Positions 1-7,599 of a stretch of DNA of 64,000 nt are shown one piece after another. The notes beneath the pieces were generated by a model. It was not told the DNA's origin, did not search any database, and was given only the letters and a program-made list of their open reading frames with translations. The stretch is from CBDCZY01 sp965224745 (GTDB taxonomy: Bacteria; Pseudomonadota; Gammaproteobacteria; Methylococcales; Methylomonadaceae). Made by a program: the position numbers and the translations under genes. The stretch is from positions 1,360,265-1,424,264 of the forward strand of contig CBDCZY010000002.1 of NCBI GenBank assembly GCA_965224745.1, written 5' to 3'. The stretch's first letter is position 1. Each line of letters begins with the position of its first letter.

Positions 1-15
1 GGGGTGTTTTGTTGA

Positions 16-1374
16 ATGAACCCCCTCGACGAAAAGTCCCAAGATACCATTGCCGCGATAGCAACCCCTCCCGGTAATGGCGGTGTTGGTATCATCAGAA
101 TTTCTGGTCCACAAGCTTCCAGCATAGCAAGTCAACTACTCGGCAGAGTGTTGCGCCCCCGTTATGCCCATTTTGCAACCTTTAATGATGCTAAAGGGGG
201 GCAAATCGATAGCGGCTTAGTGCTATGGTTTCCAGCGCCAGCCTCGTATACAGGAGAAGATTGTTTAGAGCTTCAAGGGCATGGGGGTGCCATTGTTCTG
301 GATATGTTGTTGCGGCGTGTAGTTGAGCTTGGAGCAAGATTGGCAAGGCCAGGGGAGTTTACCGAGCGGGCATTTCTAAACAATAAAATCGACCTGGCAC
401 AAGCAGAAGCGGTTGCCGATCTAATAGAGAGTAGTACCGAACAGTCAGTTCGTTCTGCTAACTTATCTCTGCAAGGTGTTTTTTCCAACCAAATAAACGA
501 TCTGTTGGAACAGCTGATTGAAGTAAGAATGTTTGTTGAGTCTGCCATTGATTTCACTGATGAAGACATCGACTTTCTTTCAGACGGCGCTATCGAGAAA
601 AGAATCAAACAAATTCTAAAGCAGTTACTTGAGATCAAAAAAACAGCAGGGCAGGGACGGTTGCTAAGGGATGGCATGACTGTTGTTTTAGCCGGCAAAC
701 CCAATGCAGGAAAGTCCAGCTTACTTAATTCACTGGCTGGGCATGAAGCGGCCATCGTGACCGATATTGCAGGAACGACTCGGGATGTGCTCAAAGAACG
801 CATCCAGATCGACGGCATGCCCTTGCATATTAGTGATACAGCAGGGCTGCGGGAAAGTACCAACCTCATAGAAAAAGAAGGGATAAAACGCGCCCAAGAG
901 GAAATGCAAAAAGCAGATAGAATTCTGCTGTTAATTGATAGTAACAAAGAAAATTTTGATGAGCAGCTATTGCAAAATATTCCTAAAGAGATTGGCTTGA
1001 CTAAAATTTATAATAAGATTGACCTTCAACAAAAAGAGCCAACTATCAAACAAAACAACTCGGTGACAGAAATCTTTATGTCAGTGAAAACAGGCGCTGG
1101 TTTCGATCTGCTCATTGACCATCTCAAACAATGTATTGGGTATGAGGCAGAAACCGATTCCGTTTTTATCGCGCGACGGCGGCATATTGAAGCCTTAAAT
1201 AAAGCGCAAACCTCAACCAAAAATGCTTTAGAGCAACTCCAACAAAATCAAGCCGGAGAATTGGTCGCCGAAGACCTAAAACAAGCCCAACATTATTTAT
1301 CAGAAATTACCGGCGCTTTTACTTCTGACGACTTATTAGGAAGAATATTCTCAAGCTTTTGTATTGGGAAGTAA
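16..1374 (+). CDS. mnmE: tRNA modification GTPase MnmE (TrmE)
   Basis: MnmE works with MnmG in the cytoplasm to modify the wobble uridine U34 of certain tRNAs. The 452-residue product has the usual family length. The N-terminal folate-binding domain opens with the typical DTIAAIATPPGNGGVGIIR. The G domain shows G1 GKPNAGKSS (about 226), G2 GTTRD (about 253), G3 DTAG (about 274) and G4 NKID (about 333), and the protein ends in the catalytic C-terminal CIGK. ATG at 16 matches the usual N-terminus, though no strong ribosome binding site is visible in the 15 bases before it. This is the only chromosomal housekeeping gene of the bacterial part and the anchor beside which the cassette array sits. 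Confidence 0.97.
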   Translation: MNPLDEKSQDTIAAIATPPGNGGVGIIRISGPQASSIASQLLGRVLRPRYAHFATFNDAKGGQIDSGLVLWFPAPASYTGEDCLELQGHGGAIVLDMLLRRVVELGARLARPGEFTERAFLNNKIDLAQAEAVADLIESSTEQSVRSANLSLQGVFSNQINDLLEQLIEVRMFVESAIDFTDEDIDFLSDGAIEKRIKQILKQLLEIKKTAGQGRLLRDGMTVVLAGKPNAGKSSLLNSLAGHEAAIVTDIAGTTRDVLKERIQIDGMPLHISDTAGLRESTNLIEKEGIKRAQEEMQKADRILLLIDSNKENFDEQLLQNIPKEIGLTKIYNKIDLQQKEPTIKQNNSVTEIFMSVKTGAGFDLLIDHLKQCIGYEAETDSVFIARRRHIEALNKAQTSTKNALEQLQQNQAGELVAEDLKQAQHYLSEITGAFTSDDLLGRIFSSFCIGK

Positions 1375-1632
1375 GTTTATTATCTTTTGATTAGTAACCC
1401 TTCTAGTGTTATTGTTCGAGATTAATATGATTGCTACTAGACAAGGAGTTTTTAAGTAATAAAAGATTTTATATCAATGATTGATCCCTTTATTCTTTAT
1501 CTGTATCAACTAGGGGTCGGAGAGAAAGAATGGTCACTCAATCTCCGACCAAGAGCATTGTTTAGTGGCCAAAGTCATTGCTTGGTTGATAATGTATGGT
1601 TAACCAGTTAATGACCTTTATTGAAATATATG

Positions 1633-1758
1633 CAGGCAAAAATGCCCGAATACACCTCTAATAGTAGAATATCAGGCAAAAATGACAGGATATTTTAATA
1701 GGCAGGCAAATTTGCCTGAAAAGACCGGTAATATCAGAATAGCAGGCAGAATTGCCTG
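1633..1758. repeat. Four spaced CAGGCA(A/G)AWTTGCCTG-type palindromes
   Basis: Four copies begin at 1633, 1673, 1703 and 1743. The third (CAGGCAAATTTGCCTG) is a perfect palindrome and the fourth nearly so; the first two keep the left half with a decayed right half. Start-to-start distances are 40, 30 and 40 bp, close to whole helical turns. The linkers before copies 2 and 4 are also similar (TAATAGTAGAATAT and TAATATCAGAATAG). The array lies about 110 bp upstream of the vapBC-like start codon and just before its promoter. It looks like a multi-site operator, but the binding protein is unknown. Confidence 0.6.
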
Positions 1759-1810
1759 GGATTCAGTAGTTAGATTTTACCGAAATTTGCTCAATTATTT
1801 CACTAAATAA

Positions 1811-1838
1811 TTGACAATACATATCTTGCACATATAAT
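1811..1838 (+). promoter_or_regulatory. Sigma70-type promoter for the vapBC-like pair
   Basis: TTGACA (1811-1816) and TATAAT (1833-1838) are separated by 16 bp and lie about 34 bp before the antitoxin ATG. Both hexamers match consensus. Transcripts from here could also run into downstream cassettes, as an integron Pc promoter would. Confidence 0.75.
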
Positions 1839-1871
1839 TAAACATATATTAATTTTTGTAAGGTTAAGTTT

Positions 1872-2102
1872 ATGGGGCAAGTTACAATTTATCTTGAAGA
1901 AGATATTGAACATAAAATGGTTGTAGCCGCACAATCCGCTCATTTATCAAAGAGCAAATGGATAGCGAAACTTATTCAAGATAAGGTGGCTACGGAATGG
2001 CCTCAGTCTGTAAGGGGCTTTGCAGGTTCTTGGGAGGATTTTCCCTCAATTGATGAAATCAGGGCTACTATTGGTAAAGATGTACCGCGTGAGTCAATTT
2101 AA
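1872..2102 (+). CDS. VapB-like antitoxin (ribbon-helix-helix type)
   Basis: A 76-residue protein that begins MGQVTIYLEEDIEHKM, the short strand and following helices expected of a CopG/ribbon-helix-helix DNA-binding antitoxin. The C-terminal half (GSWEDFPSIDEIR) resembles the toxin-wrapping tail of such antitoxins. Its TAA stop overlaps the toxin ATG (TAATG), so the two are translationally coupled. Antitoxins of this kind neutralise the toxin and repress their own promoter; the upstream TTGACA/TATAAT promoter and palindromes suit that role. The family is assigned from the fold pattern and partner, not from a database match. Confidence 0.75.
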   Translation: MGQVTIYLEEDIEHKMVVAAQSAHLSKSKWIAKLIQDKVATEWPQSVRGFAGSWEDFPSIDEIRATIGKDVPRESI

Positions 2103-2497
2103 TGTATATTCTGGATACCAATACACTAATTTACTTTTTTAAAGGTATAGGTAATGTGTCCTACAAATTTTTAGAAACATCCCCAAAAGAAATAGGAATT
2201 CCATCTATCGTATTATTTGAACTTGAGTATGGAATAGCCAAATCTAATTCACCCAAGAAAAGGCAGGCTCAACTAAAGGAAATATGCTCTTTAGTTGAAG
2301 TGTTACCTTTTGGTAATCAAGAAGCACGTTTTTCAGCTAAAATTCGTGCCCAGTTAGAAAAAAAGGGTACTCCAATTGGTCCATATGATTTATTGATAGC
2401 AGGTACGGCTTTGGTGCACAAAGGAATCTTAGTTACTAACAATACCAAAGAGTTTACTAGAATCCCGGAATTAAAAATAGAAAACTGGTATGAATAA
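2102..2497 (+). CDS. VapC-like PIN-domain toxin
   Basis: A 131-residue PIN-domain ribonuclease toxin. The acidic metal-binding residues are visible: D5 in ILDTNTLIYFF, the Glu of LFELEYG (about 40), the Asp of GPYDLLIAGTAL (about 99) and the VTNNTKEF segment (about 117) that corresponds to the usual VTNNxREF. Length is normal for VapC. It follows the antitoxin with a one-base overlap, the canonical vapBC order. The stop lies just ahead of the attC at 2501, so the pair forms a compact stabilising cassette. VapC toxins typically cleave tRNA or rRNA; the target here is unknown. Confidence 0.88.
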   Translation: MYILDTNTLIYFFKGIGNVSYKFLETSPKEIGIPSIVLFELEYGIAKSNSPKKRQAQLKEICSLVEVLPFGNQEARFSAKIRAQLEKKGTPIGPYDLLIAGTALVHKGILVTNNTKEFTRIPELKIENWYE

Positions 2498-2500
2498 CTA

Positions 2501-2610
2501 ATCTAACAATAACTTGCACGCGGACTACCATAAGCGTCACGAATTTTGCGAAGAGAAAGAACCCGCAAAAATCGCGCCCCTTATGGTAGCCGGTGAAGTT
2601 GGCGTTAGCT
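2501..2610 (+). other. attC recombination site 1
   Basis: The outer site ATCTAAC (2501-2507) and core GTTAGCT (2604-2610) bracket a long imperfect inverted repeat with inner arms ACTACCATAAGCG and CTTATGGTAGCC. This closes the vapBC-like cassette. Its stem differs from most sites in the array but resembles the site at 5484-5592. Confidence 0.85.
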
Positions 2611-2632
2611 GATAAGAGAAGTCATAAAGAAA

Positions 2633-3604
2633 ATGAAAAAACCAAAATTATTTATCGCTTCTTCTGTTGAGAGTCTCGATATTGCCGATGCAATAAACAT
2701 TAACTTGGATCATTTTTCAGAAATTACACTATGGAAGAATGCATTTGAACTATCTGGAAATACTATTGATTCATTAATTTCTATTGCTGAAAAAGTTGAC
2801 TTTGCTACTTTTATATTAGCTCCTGATGATGTAACTAATATACGCGAAAGCGAACATCTAGTGCCCCGAGATAATGTAATATTTGAGTTAGGTCTGTTTA
2901 TTGGGACAATTGGTAAAAAACGGTGTTTTATCGTAAAGCCTAGGGATATTGATATTCATTTACCTACAGACCTATTAGGAATAACAACTACGGATTTTGA
3001 AAATAACCGCTCAGACGATGATTTAAATTCGGCCTTAAATTACCCCTGCTCCCTTATGAAAAATAGCATACAGAAGCTTGGGCTATTGTCTAAATATAGA
3101 GAGGTAGACACTCGTGAATTATCGGTTATTCAACACTCAGGGCTCAAAGCTGTTTGGGTATATGCGCCAAATCCATTAGAGGCTATTTCAACGGGATCTT
3201 ATATAAAATTAAGAAATCAAGTTTATCAAAACATCATGGCTGGTGTTAAATATGTCTATTTTGTTGAATCAGAGCAAGGAATCACAAGAATAAAAGACTT
3301 GGTTCAAAGAATGCATGACGAAGCTGACGAGAAACTACGAAATCAAGACAAGCTAGTCAGTAATATAAAAATAGTAGAATTAACGCCTCTACATTTTTTA
3401 ACCCACTTTACGGTACATCACCAATATAGCGGTGAGATTGAAGTTTATCAGAGTGTTGTGAGGTCAGATAGAAACGACAAACTTGAAAAGCTTGATAGTG
3501 TAAGGTCTGAGCAGGTTCGCATGCTTATATCTGAACAAATATCAAAAATAGCGGGAACATACGAAGATGGAATTGAGGTTTTAAGAAATGAGGAAGTTTC
3601 GTAA
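2633..3604 (+). CDS. TIR-like domain protein with unassigned C-terminal sensor-like domain
   Basis: A 323-residue single-gene cassette. Residues 5-150 match the TIR-like nucleotide-binding family found in bacterial immune effectors such as Cap12/TIR-STING: KLFIASSVESLDIADAI, LAPDDVTNIR, VPRDNVIFELGLFIG and LPTDLLGIT. E85 in NVIFELG sits where the NADase catalytic glutamate is expected. Residues 165-323 form a second domain containing AVWVYAPNPLEA and MAGVKYVYFVES, a pattern I associate with sensor-like domains of stand-alone regulators; its function is unknown. No cyclase or other partner gene is adjacent, so this is not a standard CBASS operon. An antiphage role through NAD depletion is inference. 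Start ATG 2633 follows an AAGAGAAG-rich leader. Confidence 0.8.
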   Translation: MKKPKLFIASSVESLDIADAININLDHFSEITLWKNAFELSGNTIDSLISIAEKVDFATFILAPDDVTNIRESEHLVPRDNVIFELGLFIGTIGKKRCFIVKPRDIDIHLPTDLLGITTTDFENNRSDDDLNSALNYPCSLMKNSIQKLGLLSKYREVDTRELSVIQHSGLKAVWVYAPNPLEAISTGSYIKLRNQVYQNIMAGVKYVYFVESEQGITRIKDLVQRMHDEADEKLRNQDKLVSNIKIVELTPLHFLTHFTVHHQYSGEIEVYQSVVRSDRNDKLEKLDSVRSEQVRMLISEQISKIAGTYEDGIEVLRNEEVS

Positions 3605-3634
3605 TCATAATTTTACATTGGTAGTAGCAATATC

Positions 3635-3733
3635 AGCTAACCAATGCATCCAGCTGACCGCCGAAAGCGTCACATCTTTTGCTATTCGCAAAAGCAGCGC
3701 CCCTTCCGGTGTCAGCTGATGCAGGCGTTAGGG
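3635..3733 (+). other. attC recombination site 2
   Basis: AGCTAAC (3635-3641) and core GTTAGGG (3727-3733) flank the arms GCATCCAGCTGACC and GTCAGCTGATGC. This is the commonest attC type in the array. Confidence 0.9.
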
Positions 3734-3803
3734 TTTGCTGACTTGTGTTCATAAATATAGTGTACCGTTCGTGATTTGATAACATATTAAGGAGCTTAAT
3801 GTA

Positions 3804-4103
3804 ATGACTATTAAAAAAGCCACTGATAAACAAATTGAAGAATTTATTAAGAAATATACATCATGGGCAATTGAAGAAGACAAACTTTACCGAGAATATA
3901 TATTTTCTGATTTTTGTCAGGCTTTTAGTTTTATGACGGAAATCGCACTAATTGCCGAAAGGATAGACCATCACCCGGAATGGCTTAATGTGTACAAAAA
4001 AGTCGTCGTGAATCTTTCTACCCATGAAGCCAATGGAATAACAGAGAGAGACTTTTTTTTAGCTCAACAAATGGAAGAAATTGCTAATTTGAAATTAGGG
4101 TAA
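3804..4103 (+). CDS. phhB: Pterin-4a-carbinolamine dehydratase
   Basis: A 99-residue PCD/DCoH family enzyme that dehydrates 4a-hydroxytetrahydrobiopterin, recycling the pterin cofactor of aromatic amino acid hydroxylases. The signature is clear: ALIAERIDHHPEW, NVYKKVVVNLSTHE and GITERDFFLAQQME, including the active-site HHP histidines. Length is typical. GGAGC at 3791 is a plausible ribosome binding site before ATG 3804. No hydroxylase lies nearby, so in this array the enzyme is a stand-alone cargo gene. It shares its cassette with the membrane protein starting five bases after its stop. Confidence 0.92.
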   Translation: MTIKKATDKQIEEFIKKYTSWAIEEDKLYREYIFSDFCQAFSFMTEIALIAERIDHHPEWLNVYKKVVVNLSTHEANGITERDFFLAQQMEEIANLKLG

Positions 4104-4107
4104 TAAT

Positions 4108-4713
4108 GTGGATTGGAATTGGGTAGCTGAAAATAAAGAATGGATATTTAGTGGCATTGGTATCCCATTAATCACAGCAGTATTCACAGTTTTTGCTTTA
4201 ACAGTAAATAGATGGAGATTACGTGATAAGCATAATGATTTAAGGCTTCGCCTTGTAGGTCAATACTATACTTACCATATTCGAACTACAGGAGATGACA
4301 CTATAGTTAGAGGAGTCATGAAAATTTGTAAGTCGCTATCAGTAAAGCTTACATCTGGAGATTGCGAATACAATGGGTATGTAGAATATCGTGCACAAAA
4401 TCTTTTTTTCAGGCTTGTTGAAGCAGGAGGAAGAGAAGTAAAAACTTATTCAATGTACGCACCTTTTAAAAATGATTTTGAAGTTATTTCTGGTGTATTT
4501 TGTTGCCTAACTAACCAAGCTAAACCTGTTGCAGGAAAAAAAGTATTAATTAAAATGCCGAAGCGTGAAAAATTAAAATCAAGTATTGTAGAGTTATCAG
4601 AAGAAAATCATGGCTTGGTATCATATCTAAAAAATCAAGAAAACACGGCATATGTTGTTGCAGAACAACTGCCTACTGGAAAAACATCAGAGTTTGATGA
4701 ATTTTCACCCTAA
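4108..4713 (+). CDS. Single-pass membrane protein of unknown function
   Basis: Starts with GTG at 4108, four bases after the dehydratase stop and with no attC between, so the two genes form one cassette and are probably co-translated. Residues about 13-33 (IFSGIGIPLITAVFTVFAL) make a transmembrane helix followed by basic residues (NRWRLRDK), giving a cytoplasmic C-terminal domain of about 165 residues. That domain alternates short strands (GQYYTYHIRT, YNGYVEYRA, LFFRLVEAGG) and looks beta-rich. A membrane anchor with a small beta domain superficially resembles CBASS effectors such as Cap15, but no signature supports that and no partner gene is present. Function not recognised. Confidence 0.7.
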   Translation: MDWNWVAENKEWIFSGIGIPLITAVFTVFALTVNRWRLRDKHNDLRLRLVGQYYTYHIRTTGDDTIVRGVMKICKSLSVKLTSGDCEYNGYVEYRAQNLFFRLVEAGGREVKTYSMYAPFKNDFEVISGVFCCLTNQAKPVAGKKVLIKMPKREKLKSSIVELSEENHGLVSYLKNQENTAYVVAEQLPTGKTSEFDEFSP

Positions 4714-4806
4714 CAATAAAATCCAGCGGACGGCTAAAAGCGTCATGCCTTTTGCTGTCGCAAAAGCCCTGCCACTTTTAGCCGCGCGCTGATTTTGGCG
4801 TTATGC
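4708..4806 (+). other. attC recombination site 3
   Basis: CCCTAAC (4708-4714) overlaps the end of the preceding gene. The core GTTATGC (4800-4806) closes the site, with stem arms GGCTAAAAGCG and CTTTTAGCC. Confidence 0.85.
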
Positions 4807-4853
4807 ATCAAATTTGTTTTTGTAGAAATAACCCACAGATAAAAAAGTTATAG

Positions 4854-4881
4854 TTGACAAAATACGGCATCGCCGTATTAT
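4854..4881 (+). promoter_or_regulatory. Promoter with overlapping operator for higBA-2
   Basis: TTGACA (4854-4859) and TATTAT (4876-4881) are spaced by 16 bp. The spacer and -10 contain a perfect palindrome, AATACGGC-ATC-GCCGTATT (4861-4879), placed to let a HigA-type antitoxin occlude RNA polymerase. The toxin ATG follows at 4888, so the leader is very short. Confidence 0.8.
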
Positions 4882-4887
4882 ATCATT

Positions 4888-5199
4888 ATGGTTTTCATAG
4901 AAACGTCAATTTTTACAAAACTCCTTTCTGACTATTTGTCTGACGATGAATATCAAGTTCTACAGCTGTATCTCATGGAACATCCCAATACAGGGGATAT
5001 AATTAAGGGGAGTGGTGGTGTAAGAAAAGTTCGCTGGGCTATTGGAAATAAGGGCAAAAGTGGAGGCATCCGAGTAATTTATTATTGGAAAAACTCAGCA
5101 AGTGAAATATGGATGCTCACGATGTATGCTAAAAATGAAAAAGAATCTATTGCTGGACATATTTTAAAACAAATAGCACAGGAGATTGAAAATGACTGA
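4888..5199 (+). CDS. higB2: HigB2-like RelE-superfamily toxin
   Basis: A 103-residue ribosome-dependent mRNA interferase. The pattern MVFIETSIFTKLLSDYLSDD, GTGG-like SGGVRKVRWAIGNKGKSGG, IRVIYYW and LTMYAKNEKE resembles the Vibrio cholerae HigB2 protein closely enough to name it. The basic KGKSGG loop and the YAKNEK segment are shared RelE/HigB2 features. As in the known higBA-2 modules the toxin precedes the antitoxin, and the reading frames overlap by 14 bases. Its own promoter and operator lie directly upstream, so it does not rely on an array promoter. Confidence 0.88.
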   Translation: MVFIETSIFTKLLSDYLSDDEYQVLQLYLMEHPNTGDIIKGSGGVRKVRWAIGNKGKSGGIRVIYYWKNSASEIWMLTMYAKNEKESIAGHILKQIAQEIEND

Positions 5200-5479
5200 A
5201 CGTAATATAGGTCTTGAAATTCTCGAGGGAATAAGGGAAATAAAACAACATAAAAAAGGAGAAATTCAGTTACAAGTAAAGACATTAGCCGACCCATCAC
5301 CTGCACAAGATATTCGCAAAAAATTACAGTTATCACAATCATCTTTTGCGGGTTTAATGGGAGTGAGTATTAGAACAATACAGGATTGGGAACAAGGAAG
5401 AAGATCGCCTAAAGGGCCTGCAAAATCTCTTTTAAGAGTTGCGGAACAACACCCAGAAGTTTTTGCAGATATTCATTAA
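5186..5479 (+). CDS. higA2: HigA2-like Xre-family antitoxin
   Basis: A 97-residue protein with a C-terminal helix-turn-helix (RKKLQLSQSSFAGLMGVS, then RTIQDWEQGRRSPKG) that binds the operator, and an N-terminal segment that would bind the toxin, the domain order known for HigA2. ATG at 5186 (AAAATGACTGAACG) is 14 bases inside the toxin gene; a downstream ATG at 5192 is a possible alternative. The likely operator is the palindrome at 4861-4879. The attC begins four bases after its stop. Confidence 0.88.
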   Translation: MKMTERNIGLEILEGIREIKQHKKGEIQLQVKTLADPSPAQDIRKKLQLSQSSFAGLMGVSIRTIQDWEQGRRSPKGPAKSLLRVAEQHPEVFADIH

Positions 5480-5483
5480 AAAT

Positions 5484-5592
5484 GCATAACAATAGCTTGC
5501 ACGCGGACTGCCATAAGCGTCATGACTTTTGCGAAAAGAAAAAGCCGCAAAAGCCACGCCGCTTATGGCATCCGGTGAAGCTGGCGTTAGGA
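5484..5592 (+). other. attC recombination site 4
   Basis: GCATAAC (5484-5490) and GTTAGGA (5586-5592) enclose arms GACTGCCATAAGCG and CGCTTATGGCATCC. It is closely similar to attC 1 at 2501-2610, which also follows a toxin-antitoxin pair. Confidence 0.85.
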
Positions 5593-5605
5593 GCTAGTCA
5601 CCTTA

Positions 5606-6133
5606 ATGAATATTCGTGATTCAAAAGTTTGGAGTTCTTTTGTATATCAATTACTTTATCCAGCAATTCTAGGTTCAATGCTATATGATATTTTTACATG
5701 GACAATAATTGACTGGGCTTATTTTGCAAAGTTGTTGATCATTATCATATATTGCCTAGATTATTTACATCTGTATCATGACCTTTTAGAAGAAGGAGTG
5801 AAAAATACGTCAGGAATGGAATTAGCCATTGATGGAATGGCTGCTTTTAGTTTTAAGGCATCATTCATTGCGATAAACATGTCTGAACCTGTAGCAAGTA
5901 TATCTATACTTTGTGTAATTACCCTTGTGTTTGGAATATATAATTACAGAAGAAATACCGAAGATCTTTATCCATATTTGGGTGCATTTTTATGGCTTCT
6001 TGTGAGCATAGTCGTTCTTTTATATACAGACTCTAAAATTCAATTATTTACGTTATCAGTTGGTTTGTTGGTTATAGCATATGCATTCTATGTTTTTCAC
6101 ATATTCGAAAAAGCAAGCCTTAAAAGCTCCTAA
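5606..6133 (+). CDS. Polytopic membrane protein of unknown function
   Basis: A 175-residue single-gene cassette with about five hydrophobic helices: residues about 12-30 (YQLLYPAILGSMLYDIFTW), 38-55 (AYFAKLLIIIIYCLDYLH), 80-110, 123-141 (LGAFLWLLVSIVVLLYTDS) and 146-166. Short loops and a C-terminal KASLKSS tail. Charged residues cluster in the loop near HDLLEEGVKN. No family recognised and no enzyme motif seen. ATG 5606 follows the attC core by only 13 bases (TTAGGAG could serve as ribosome binding site), which is normal for cassette genes. Confidence 0.75.
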   Translation: MNIRDSKVWSSFVYQLLYPAILGSMLYDIFTWTIIDWAYFAKLLIIIIYCLDYLHLYHDLLEEGVKNTSGMELAIDGMAAFSFKASFIAINMSEPVASISILCVITLVFGIYNYRRNTEDLYPYLGAFLWLLVSIVVLLYTDSKIQLFTLSVGLLVIAYAFYVFHIFEKASLKSS

Positions 6134-6225
6134 CCAGTGCTTCCAGTTGACCGTAAAAAGCGTCATTTTTTTTGCTAAGGCAAAAAAACTGCCCCTTTTT
6201 ACGTCAACTGAAGCAGGCGTTAGCT
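6128..6225 (+). other. attC recombination site 5
   Basis: TCCTAAC (6128-6134, overlapping the gene's end) and core GTTAGCT (6219-6225) flank arms CCAGTTGACCGTAAAAAGCG and ACGTCAACTG. Confidence 0.88.
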
Positions 6226-6239
6226 GCTAAGGAGGTTTA

Positions 6240-6920
6240 GTGACAAAGTTCGGAATAATAATTACTGCAATTTATATGTTGTTTATAGGTTTCCTCCGTT
6301 GGTCAAGTTTACCTACATTAAAAACAATGCCGTTAAATGAGTTTGGTGATTTTTTTGCGGGTGTCTTTGGGCCTTTAATGCTTTTTTGGCTTATTTTAGG
6401 TTATGTTCAACAACAAAAAGAACTTCAACAGAATACAAAAGCACTAGAGTTACAGGCTGATGAATTAAAAAAATCTGTAGAGCAGCATAAAGAGCTAGTA
6501 AAAGCCACTAAAGAACAAGTTCAAACCGATATCAAAGCTTTAGAGATTGAACAATTAAGACATCAAATGGAAGGCCATCCTAATTTTACTATTACTAGTG
6601 CTGGCTGGTCTTCTAGTTCGGGAACTAACATACAATTCGATATCAATTTATTAAATTCAGGCAAGCCTGCATCAGAAGTTAGTTTTTCTACTTCCCCTGA
6701 AATACCAAATATTAAAGGCTTAGGCGTTATACATTATTTTCCTGAAAAGCATGAGCATCAGCTTAGTTGGGAAACGGCTGAAAGTGGGGATGCTCCTACA
6801 GAGCTTAGAATAATAGTTAGTTGTAATGACTCTAATTCAAATTCTTATGCAAAAGCTTTCGAATTAAAAATAAATAAAGATAATAAATATCATTTAGTTA
6901 AAGCTCAAAATGTCAGCTAA
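6240..6920 (+). CDS. Membrane-anchored coiled-coil protein of unknown function
   Basis: Starts at GTG 6240 behind a strong AAGGAGG ribosome binding site (6229-6235); no ATG gives a better start. The 226-residue product has two N-terminal membrane helices (about 4-20 and 39-57, the latter in FFAGVFGPLMLFWLILGY), a coiled coil of about 60 residues rich in Q, K and E (QQQKELQQNTKALELQADEL onward), and a C-terminal domain with a beta-strand pattern (about 118-226). Two membrane helices, a coiled coil and a small soluble domain is a layout I have seen among uncharacterised cassette and chromosomal proteins, but no function is established. The stop lies within the next attC. Confidence 0.75.
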   Translation: MTKFGIIITAIYMLFIGFLRWSSLPTLKTMPLNEFGDFFAGVFGPLMLFWLILGYVQQQKELQQNTKALELQADELKKSVEQHKELVKATKEQVQTDIKALEIEQLRHQMEGHPNFTITSAGWSSSSGTNIQFDINLLNSGKPASEVSFSTSPEIPNIKGLGVIHYFPEKHEHQLSWETAESGDAPTELRIIVSCNDSNSNSYAKAFELKINKDNKYHLVKAQNVS

Positions 6921-7031
6921 CCAGGCGTTCCAGCTGACCCAAAAAGCGTCCTTTGTTTTGTGCATTACGCTACGCTTCATTGTTGCACAAAACAAAGGCC
7001 ACTTTTTGGGCATCTGAACTTGGCGTTAGCT
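6915..7031 (+). other. attC recombination site 6
   Basis: AGCTAAC (6915-6921) and GTTAGCT (7025-7031) with a long stem (CCCAAAAAGCG, CCTTTGTTTTGTGCA and complements). It is nearly identical to attC 8 at 8473-8589. Confidence 0.88.
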
Positions 7032-7053
7032 GTCACATAAGTAGTGTAGATAT

Positions 7054-7599
7054 ATGCCAAAATTTCATGTATCCGAATCTGTGTTTCTTAGAACACTAAC
7101 TGAGGCTGATGCGCAGAGTCTATTCAGCTTAGTAGACGAAAACAGGGCTCATTTGAGGAAGTGGTTGCCTTGGCTTGATGGCAATACTCGTGTGGAAGAT
7201 TCAGTAAAATTTATCAAATCCACGCTAGACCAACACACTAATGAAATGGGTTTCCAATGCGGCATCTTTCATAATGAAATTCTAGTTGGTATGTGTGGCT
7301 ATCACCCTATTAATCGTTCTAATAATTCAGTCGTGCTAGGTTATTGGATCGCCAAAGACATGATGGGTAAAGGTATTGTAACCAACTGCAGTAAATATCT
7401 AATTGATTACGCATTCGATAAACTCAGTCTAAACAAAGTCTGTATCCCGGTCGCCGAAAATAATCTAAAAAGTAGAGCTGTACCTGAAAGGCTAGGCTTA
7501 GTTAACGAAAGAATTGAGCGTGAAGCAGAATATTTGTATGGCGAATATGTAGATCATGTTCGCTATTCAATATTGAAATCTGAATGGAAAAACAGCTAA
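7054..7599 (+). CDS. GNAT acetyltransferase, RimJ/RimL type
   Basis: A 181-residue N-acetyltransferase that would transfer acetyl from acetyl-CoA to an amine, possibly a protein N-terminus or a small molecule. Features of the RimL-like subgroup are visible: FLRTLTEADAQSLFSLV at the start, HLRKWLPWLD (about 31-40), GYWIAKDMMGKGIVT (about 109-123) as the acetyl-CoA pyrophosphate loop, and ENNLKSRAVPERLGL (about 141-155) in the typical N-x-x-S...LG form. Length is normal. It occupies a cassette alone. The substrate cannot be deduced. Confidence 0.88.
   Translation: MPKFHVSESVFLRTLTEADAQSLFSLVDENRAHLRKWLPWLDGNTRVEDSVKFIKSTLDQHTNEMGFQCGIFHNEILVGMCGYHPINRSNNSVVLGYWIAKDMMGKGIVTNCSKYLIDYAFDKLSLNKVCIPVAENNLKSRAVPERLGLVNERIEREAEYLYGEYVDHVRYSILKSEWKNS

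Larger units (their letters stand above)
1375..1871. other. Intergenic region between mnmE and the first cassette
   Basis: No gene is seen. The stretch holds a hairpin with nine-base arms (1515-1523 and 1542-1550, GGTCGGAGA with its complement, not followed by a T-run), an array of CAGGCA palindromes (1633-1758) and a promoter (1811-1838). An integron attI site and integrase gene would be expected on this side of a complete integron. There is no room for an integrase and none was recognised. GTTAGAT near 1769 fits a recombination core but is weak evidence by itself. Confidence 0.6.

Noticed and set aside
4108..4713. CBASS Cap15-type effector
   Set aside because: Only the general shape (membrane helix plus beta-rich domain) agrees. 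No cyclase gene is adjacent and no sequence signature was seen.
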